A stretch of 64,000 nt of DNA from Paragonimus skrjabini miyazakii (lineage: Eukaryota; Platyhelminthes; Trematoda; Plagiorchiida; Troglotrematidae): positions 191,904 to 255,903 of the forward strand of contig JTDE01000142.1 of NCBI GenBank assembly GCA_014338405.1, written 5' to 3'. This document shows, in pieces, positions 57,001-64,000 of this stretch. Numbering within the stretch: position 1 is the stretch's first letter; every line of letters starts with the position of its first letter. A model generated the notes under the pieces. The model was not told the origin of the DNA and ran no database searches. It was given only the letters and a program-made list of their open reading frames with translations. The position numbers and the translations under genes were made by a program.

Positions 57001-58477
57001 CAATTTCTATTCCGGTAGCTGCTACAATATGGGAAAACCCAGTAAGCACTGAGTATTGTACTACTCATTGGGGAGAATTACTCTGTGTCTGTTTAATGAC
57101 TCGATAACTTTTGTTGATAACGATCAAGTAACTGTGATTAATCATGTTTAATAGACGTTCTTTCGTTCTCCTGACCTATCAGAGTCAACAACTACAAACT
57201 AACAAGCAGATTCAGATGGCTGAACACCGTCAAACGTTATCAGCATGTTGCCTCCGTAATGAGCGGGCATTTAAGGGTATGAGGACCAGACTGTCAAAAT
57301 GGGCTGGTTTCTTTATATTCCAGAGTTGACGATCGAGAACTTTTTCCTTAAACAACAGATCGATAAGACACAACTCTTCATTTGACAGCGGAGTGACCGT
57401 TCGGCTGGCTTTCTCTTGTGTTTTTGGGGCATAATTATCACTGAATGAAAGTTACAACTAATTAGTGGACCAGAACAATGACAAGCTAGGATGCATTATT
57501 CTTTGTTCCTACTTATTCATTCTCTAAAATTAGGCAAGGTGAGATGAACCACAGAGGAAGGATATATTAACTGCGGAGTGTTTCAAATTACCTAGATAGT
57601 CACAAACAAGTTGATGTTTTCTGACATAACTGAGTCTAAGAAATCAAAATCCTATAAGAGGTGTTGTCAGTTAATTGCTTTACAAACAACAATCGTGTAA
57701 ATCACATAATGTGCAATATATGTTCCACACTTTTGAAAAATGAACAAAAGTATTAGCCGCTACCAATCTAACTTAAACCGTTGGGTATTAAACAATGGAA
57801 AAGTATGAGTCATCTATTTTTGTAGAGTTACACTAACTTGTTCATGAATGGTATGGTCGCTTGTGAAACATTCTAACGGATTGTTCATTCCACAGCTGAG
57901 AACTAGTCTAAAGGCTTCTTTCTTAAATAGCAGACTGTTGAGCCTAAACCTGCTTTCTCCCTAGTTTTCTGTTGATTCATTAACAATATTAATTAGCCGT
58001 TTTTACCAAATAGCTCTTGAGCCAACTGTGTATTTTTTTATCCGTGTGATATTTGATGCATATCTTTTTTGTAAATCCACTATCTAATAGACCTATCTTC
58101 GTTGAGTCGAGAACGATAATACATTTTCTGTTAATTCTGTCAAAGTATACGTCACGCTTGGGCGTACATAATTGAGTTGTACCGGTCTACTCTCAGTGTC
58201 CAAAGTTGACAAAGCACGTAGCGCTGACACAGTTTGAGATTAGAAATAATATGGCCTTTCTACAACTCGCATAGGAATGTAACGACAAATGAATGACGTG
58301 CACGTTCTTTGTTGGCAAATAGCTAAATCTTCGTCAAATCTTATAATGCGTAGATCGCGAGTTGTCAATGATGAAATATAAGTTCATTAACAGATATAGT
58401 TCCATCTTGACGAGTTTGCAATATTGCATGAATTTTGATCTGTTTTCATGTGACTGGACGATCGGGGAATACTAGTG
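54067..58477. other. Gene-poor stretch
   Basis: The two overlapping plus-strand frames at 54829-55134 and 54960-55352 are in different registers and neither has a known domain. I found no RNA gene or transposon signature. Probably intergenic or intronic. Confidence 0.4.
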
Positions 58478-58645
58478 TAAATAGGCACTACACTCGAGTT
58501 TCGTTTTTGTTAAAACGTCCGTAGTGCATCTCCTTACCAAAGCCGAAACTAGAACTCTGATCACGCTTTCATGAGGCAACCGTGTTGACCACTGCGCCAT
58601 TTACTTCATATTAGACACGATTAAATCATCATATATGAACGCTCA
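58478..58645 (-). mobile_element. Hammerhead SINE, copy 8
   Basis: Minus-strand head with A-box-like TGGCGCAGTGG, GCCTCATGAAAGCG and a decayed B box. The ribozyme region GCACTA-CGGACG-TTTTAACAAAAAC-GAAACTCGAGTG-TAGTGCC lacks A9 and G10.1, has T4 changed to G, and ends in GTG instead of GTC. Stem II shows paired changes (CTCT/AGAG to TTTT/AAAA). Inactive. It abuts plus-strand sequence of the same family. Confidence 0.75.
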
Positions 58646-59135
58646 GCCACATTCGCTATGGGAACGCGACAGCTGTGACCAATTTTGAGTGATGTTCAAT
58701 TTGTATGAGAAACGGAGTGTTCTACTACTCATCGGTAGTCAGATTATCGCACAGGTTAATGAGCTATGTGATTTCAACCAGGAGAGGAGTCCTAGTCTGG
58801 GAGTCATCGATTGGAGTTAAAAAGACAGTTACTATGTCTCCCATCAAGACGATCGGACAGCCTGATCGTTACTCACAGACGAAAGTATTTGAGCGTTCAC
58901 ATATGATACTTCGGTCGTGTCTAATGTAAGGTCAATGGCGCAATGGTCAATATGGTTGTCTCAAGAAACCATAATCAGAGTTCTAGTTTCGGCTGTGTCA
59001 AGGAAGTGTACTATTGAAGAGCTCTAACAAGAGTGGTACCTGAGTCATGCGTTCTTCCGAAACGGTCCGACTGGAAAATCTATGGGAATGAGACAGCTGC
59101 GATCAATTGTGGGTGTTGTTCAATTTATATTAAAA
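58646..59135 (+). mobile_element. Hammerhead SINE, tail plus full copy 9 (tandem-like)
   Basis: Starts with a tail segment (CTATGGGAACGCGACAGCTG..GATGTTCAATT, then CTACTACTCATCGGTAG). It runs into the leader GGAGTTAAAAAGACAGTTACT shared with copy 4, then a decayed head (ATGGCGCAATGGTCAATATGG), a decayed ribozyme (TACTATTGAAGAGCTCTAACAAGAG) and a second tail (AAATCTATGGGAATGAGACAGCTGCGATC). Tail followed directly by leader and head suggests a former head-to-tail pair of units. Confidence 0.75.
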
Positions 59136-59451
59136 GCAAATCGAAGCAACTTGAAGCAACGACTATGAATTAAGATGTACATATGGGTGGTCACCCTGAA
59201 AGTAGTGTCGATAGAACCGCATTTAAGGTGGAAACTCCACGGATTCTCAATGACATCCGATGACACCTAGTCCTCCATAAATTTCACTGCTCCCACTTAC
59301 TCCCCAGCCGCTGATACGCCTTTTATATAAATTAAAATCATCCGTTACTCATAGTTGACTGCCACATTCAGGATTACAATCTCCATAGAATCCGTGCAAC
59401 AATACCCTTTCTATCTGATTTTTTTAACGGTCTAAATTTCTTTCAGAGTAC
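59136..59451. other. Spacer, no feature recognised
   Basis: Sequence between the SINE cluster and the candidate exon. Nothing identifiable. Confidence 0.4.
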
Positions 59452-59766
59452 CTTCGAATAGCACTAAATTTCGTGGAACATAACGCATCAGCTGTAGACT
59501 ATGATTTAGATGCAGGTTTTCGTTACATATGAGGTGAAAACTTTGATATTCAAGGATTGTCAAACCAGGCCCGATGAGAAGTGCACAGATAAGAGCCGAC
59601 GCAGCCTGACATGCAGAACAAGACATGAACCTTTCTGTGACGTATTTGAGAAGACTGAAATATAATGCACAATCGTCCTCAATCTTTATTTGAGCACATA
59701 GTGACTGAAGACAGTTTTCCAAGAGGTCCATCGACAGAAATGGTGAACTTGCCTTTTGAAGAGCGA
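59452..59766 (-). CDS. Candidate internal exon, unidentified gene
   Basis: A minus-strand open segment of 315 nt bordered by TTGCAG at the 5' side and GAAG|GTACTC at the 3' side, both plausible splice sites. It encodes about 104 residues that look globular and helical (CLQSLCAQIKIEDDCALYFS, FMSCSACQAASALICALLIG, LMRYVPRNLVLFE), unlike the basic or low-complexity chance frames elsewhere. The Leu-rich helices suggest an alpha-solenoid protein, but no family was recognised. A different frame of the same strand (59679-59960) also stays open, so the choice of frame is not proven. Confidence 0.35.
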
Positions 59767-61490
59767 CTGCAATTCAGAACGAGGATTCCTGTTGTGGTTT
59801 CACAGACTTTGTCTGGCCTATAAGGATTAGCCAGAGTTAGACAGAGGTAAAACATGTCGGTATTGTACATCAGTTTAGAATACCTCCGGCATAAATTTAT
59901 TCTCAGAAGGTCACTCATCAGTACACTGAGTTCTCTAGGATCGAACTTAAGTTTGATCATATTGCATCCAGTTAAGTATTAGAGAACAATTTTAGTAGAC
60001 ATGTGTGATATCTTTAGCAGTATATAGGGTTGCTTGAAACTATGATATAAGCCTAAAACCGATGAAATGGTCGGGTAACTTTTTGGACATGGAGCGAATA
60101 TGTGTATGGATATCATGAATGTCACATCAATGACCTACTTTTTGAATGTCTTAAATCGTTAGGTACTCACATTCAATAATTATAAACATTTCAAATAATT
60201 TGTAAATACGAGAAACCACTTCAACCTATTTATTACTGTTATTATTGAAGTCGTTGAAACACAACGTAGTCACCCAGATTAAAACCTATTCAACAAGAAA
60301 TTAAACATTTTAGCTTGGAAGGAAGTTGTGAAACAACCTCTCACTTTAGACAGGTGAGATTCTGGTCAAATGTTTAGACCTAAATTATGTATACACATGT
60401 AGCAGTAACTTAATACATTTAATTCCTTCAATGTAGCATGAATAGACACCAGTCTGTTGTAGCCTTATTTAATAATGAATTCGTGCAGCTGCAGCTAGTG
60501 TGCACCTAAAACCATCAGCATTGTCATTCAAGCTTCACTTTGCCGAGGACACGATGTGTGAGCTCAGGGCAGACGAACCGTTCCGATCCTTCCCACAGTT
60601 ATGTTTCACAGGTGAAGCAAACAGTAGCAGGGTAATCATTCACACTGTGTTTATTGACGGTATGCTGATAATATAATTTTGCCAGACAATCGGTTGCATT
60701 ACCAGAGTTTACTGTATCAGATAAACTGTCCGCAGTTAAACATGTAGTGCGGTTTAAAGAGGGCCACTAAAAATAAACTACGATGGTCAGGGTTTGCACC
60801 AAAACAGCAGCTGTTGATTCCATTTCAGTATTTACATCTTGACATCGTTGTGCCTCGTTCACATAAATGCCTTTTAATGCCTATGTTATTTGGTCTAACT
60901 ATATATATTCGTAAAGAAAATGCCACTCGGACAAAGTGGACGTTGAGTGAGAATGTCTTACTGTTGGTTGGTGATCCTAAACTTCAAGACAAGTCATGAA
61001 ACGAACATTCGATCAGATGCAGCATTCTGATTTCTGCGTTATTTTGATTTCTCCGCAAAGGTAATGATATAAGTAGACAAGTTCATCAATGTTTTGTTAG
61101 TTCTGCTACGGGTGTCGATACATTTCTAGTGTACGGATATGCGACGCTGCACTGTCAGTCATATACAGAAAGTTTCGCTTGCCAATCATTCGCGTGGAAC
61201 GACAAATTTACGAGTTATCTAAATCCAGTATCATCTGTGCGTACACAAAGTATCCTGTCTAGAAAGGACTGAACGGTGATAGTGAACATTCGTCTTTAAA
61301 CACATTCTAAAACAGGTCACTCAACAAGCCCAGTAAATACACGAAGCCACGATTTCATATACAGGCATACAGCCGATACCGTGTCCCATCGTGGTAGCAC
61401 AATGCCAGTTTGATCCGGCAACCGCATGCCATGCTATATATTCAACTACACACAAGATAACATTGCGTCCTACTAGAATCATTGCTATCC
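59767..61490. other. Possible intron; no feature recognised
   Basis: No domain-bearing frames. If the flanking candidate exons belong together, this is intron sequence. Confidence 0.3.
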
Positions 61491-61512
61491 GTACGTGCGA
61501 AACGCTTGAAAC

Positions 61513-61628
61513 CTTCTAGATGTACGGTTGCTTCTATCATTATGGAAAGAGGATCAACCGGGTCTGGCTTTCTTTGTACTGTTCTCCTACATTTCGCTAA
61601 AGTTCTCCCTGGCGGTCCGTTGTATGAA
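61513..61628 (-). CDS. Candidate small exon, unidentified
   Basis: A minus-strand open segment bordered by AATAGCAG and GAAG|GTTTCA encodes SYNGPPGRTLAKCRRTVQRK followed by PDPVDPLSIMIEATVHLE. The composition is protein-like. No family is recognised, and the phase relation to the other candidate exons was not resolved. Confidence 0.22.
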
Positions 61629-61669
61629 CTGCTATTGCTTTTAAAAAATTCTTCAGGTAGACAACTCAT

Positions 61670-62985
61670 ATATCCTGTATTTCAACAGCGCTATGTCGTT
61701 CAATGGAACTGCCCCACAACCGCACATGTTGTTGTTGGTCATTTTGAAAACTGGTTTTCCTGAACAATACTTTGTTTTTGGTGGAAGGATTACGCAATCC
61801 CACTGAGAATCTGGTTGTTACAGTTGTTCTCTAGAATAAACTTGAACCACTCACGATGAAATGGTTTTTAAAAGCTGATGCATCTTTCGAAATGGAATAG
61901 TAATGCTAGAATGAGTTTGGCTAACCATCTATGGAACTGAACACCAGACACATTTGCAGATAAGCTATACCTAATCATTGGTGAAAAGGAAGCTGTTCGC
62001 TCTACCGAATTTTGCAACCGCATATCGATTATCATCAAAGTGCATACGGTAAATTAAGTATATAGAAAATTGTTTTACTTTACTGGAGGGCGCAATTGTC
62101 TTTAGTTGCTCCTCTCTACTGCCATCAGTTCGCTTTACAGTGATGTTCATTAAGATACTTAGAATAGAAATATAGCAAACTGAATCATAGTATTTGTTTG
62201 TTAACTTGACCTATTTTGTTTATGAACTTTCAGGCTCATCCACCTTTCGATAGAGGGACAGCTAAAAACATAGCTTTTTACTTTGTCAGTAAAACTTGTT
62301 TGTCATTGTGCACAATAAGCTACCAAACATTAAGTAAATTCTGATGGGTACTCGAAAATGCGGGTTATACAAACTGAAATAAGTTCCCATTTTTTCCCAC
62401 AGTCCGTAGTCAACTAAAGCTCCGTAGATAGATGGTAACTTCAATGTTCATAGTGTTATTCTACTGAATTCACATTGAACACACTATGGAGTTATCACAA
62501 CTGGAAACAGAGCCATAGTTGCTTGTGTATAATGGCGAGTTGTATACTTTGGGCTGTCACGTAATCTGAGCATTGCTCACAAACTGTTGTGTACGTACGG
62601 TCAGATAAGCCTGTCCTACCCGGAATAAGATCACTGGCGTAGTAGTTATCAAAAATGCCTCACCAGAAAGTGAACAGCAACATAACTGCTAACTGTGTCA
62701 GGACTGTACACTACTGATCCAAACTAACAAGAGCGGCAGAGAGTTAGCTGGAACGTTTATAAGAATTCGAATGTTATAAGCAGAAGTGGATGTCGTTCAG
62801 ATAGAAAAAACAAGATGAAGTTTCAAAAGAAACTGCTGTCTCAGCATAATGGATTTTCTGTTATGTTTGCTGGTCAACTAGTTACTTTTGTCATCGCACT
62901 TAGAAAAAGGCCAGTTCAACAAGTCACCTCCAGCTTCTTCACTAAAAGCATTTACGGTCTTCCGGAGTGATAAGTGAAGTTCGAT
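61670..62985. other. Possible intron; no feature recognised
   Basis: Only stop-rich sequence on the minus strand and short frames on the plus strand. Confidence 0.3.
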
Positions 62986-63372
62986 TCATCGACAGTCATT
63001 CATCTGATGCGTTTGGTTGACATCAGGTACCCGCTTTTTGTTAACCAGCAAACATTTACTGCCCTGTTGACGATCCATTAAACCTGATAATTGTGCCTCC
63101 ATTAACCTAGACGGAGTCTGATTGATTGTTTTTCTTAGCTGGGAAAGCAGACTGCAGTGCATTGTAAGCAACGTCCAATAAAATGTTCGTATTCCGTGAA
63201 GGACATTATTCTTTTCAAGAAAATACAGCGTAAATATACAAGATAGCAAGGCATTTTTCACCCTGACCAAGCAAACTGCCCAACCTGGGGCATTTCTCAA
63301 TGCTCTAGCAGCATGCCGGGGGAAAGCTGAGTTTGATATGTACGATCCTCCATCAACCTCAATATCCATTAC
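62986..63372 (-). CDS. Candidate exon, unidentified
   Basis: A minus-strand frame of 127 codons preceded by a strong acceptor (TGTTTTTGTTAG|G at 63373/63372). The encoded residues (VKNALLSCIFTLYFLEKNN, GIRTFYWTLLTMHCSLLSQL) look helical and hydrophobic. Possible donors within the frame include CGG|GTACCT and CAG|GTTTAA. No family recognised. Confidence 0.28.
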   Translation of the reverse strand, partial: VMDIEVDGGSYISNSAFPRHAARALRNAPGWAVCLVRVKNALLSCIFTLYFLEKNNVLHGIRTFYWTLLTMHCSLLSQLRKTINQTPSRLMEAQLSGLMDRQQGSKCLLVNKKRVPDVNQTHQMNDCR

Positions 63373-63464
63373 CTAACAAAAACAGTCGGGTGTGTTATAG
63401 CTGTTGTATGAATAGTTTTTAAGGACAAACGACGGACGTCAAACCAACTGTTCACCTGACATAC

Positions 63465-63710
63465 CGGTCAAAATCAGTCTGGTAAAGTGAAGATACGCCC
63501 AACTTTTTACTACTAAGTCTAATAAGCTGTTGTCTATTGAATACTGCGGTGCTGTTATTGTATACTCCATAGACAGTAGTTGAAGTTCTGTCCCACTTCT
63601 TTACCTTTTGATTTTCTTTTGCTGACACTCTTAAAATGAAACACATTCGCAACTCATCATTCCTTTCTAAACTATCCAACACAGGTTTAGATAAGCATAA
63701 GCTTTATCAG
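63465..63710 (-). CDS. Candidate exon ending at a consensus donor, unidentified
   Basis: An open minus-strand segment (KPVLDSLERNDELRMCFILR, KKLGVSSLYQTDFDR) ends at CCG|GTATGT, a textbook donor. It would be separated by a 92-bp intron from the acceptor at 63373. However, joining at these two sites gives an in-frame TAA, so either the frame or one junction is wrong. Kept as a low-confidence exon. Confidence 0.22.
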
Positions 63711-64000
63711 GTTTATCCAGTCCGCAAGAGTTCTATGAATTTCATGAGGCTCTACTGTGTAAGCTGTAAGACAGGTTATATTTCATGTGGCTTATCTACC
63801 TCTGGTGTTTTGCCGTCCTTAGAAAATTACACCACTCAATGAACAGTTAACGTACATCCACAAGCTATCCGAGGTGATTTGCGTCATATCTCAAATGGAC
63901 CGCTAAATTCACTCAACTAGCAGTAGTAAGTTTGGTACTTAACTTAGCACTGTCACAGCATAAATCAGTCAATGACATACTGTTAGGTTGCTGTCGTTTG

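Noticed and set aside
58485..58530. Covariation in stem II (CTCT/AGAG to TTTT/AAAA) as evidence of selection on the ribozyme
   Set aside because: The same copy lacks essential core bases, and all changes are C-to-T or G-to-A transitions that ordinary decay produces.

Overview
The window reads as a moderately AT-rich, repeat-dense stretch of a flatworm nuclear genome, most likely a trematode (fluke). This rests on its repeat content and is an inference: tRNA-derived SINE-like elements that carry hammerhead ribozymes (the architecture of the schistosome SM-alpha family), a Penelope-like element, an R2-clade retroelement, an RTE-like LINE and Ty3-type LTR elements. There are no operons, ribosome binding sites, rRNA genes or CRISPR arrays. 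Most open frames are short and carry no recognisable domain.

Layout. 0-11 kb is largely featureless apart from one hammerhead SINE at 3.0 kb set between 55-bp direct repeats. 11-21 kb is a retroelement graveyard: tRNA-like SINEs, a 5'-truncated RTE-like reverse transcriptase abutting an (AC)n run, a 0.54-kb foldback repeat, an internally inverted Penelope-like element with a degenerate hammerhead beside it, and an LTR-like fragment. 21.7-24.4 kb holds the only long convincing gene, an uninterrupted 884-codon frame on the minus strand whose protein starts MGCGFS, a probable N-myristoylation/palmitoylation signal. 26-28 kb has a second, 3'-only R2 fragment and an LTR-like segment. 31 kb and 58-59 kb each hold a head-to-head pair of hammerhead SINEs. 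34.7-36.7 kb is a decayed Ty3/gypsy pol on the plus strand. 39.5 kb carries the best preserved hammerhead SINE. 40.5-43.6 kb is a nearly complete but broken R2-clade element (zinc finger, Myb-like, RT, restriction-like endonuclease) bracketed by diverged direct repeats of about 155 bp. 44-45.4 kb is the 5' part of another LTR element on the minus strand, with a tRNA-His-like primer site. 59.4-63.7 kb contains several short minus-strand frames with splice-like borders that may be exons of an unidentified gene.

Taken together, the elements cover both autonomous machinery (Penelope-like, R2, RTE, Ty3) and non-autonomous hammerhead-bearing SINEs. All protein-coding element copies here are visibly broken. 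The most notable system is the hammerhead SINE family: nine segments in one window, with a graded series of ribozyme core damage and one copy (39.6 kb) whose core is intact.
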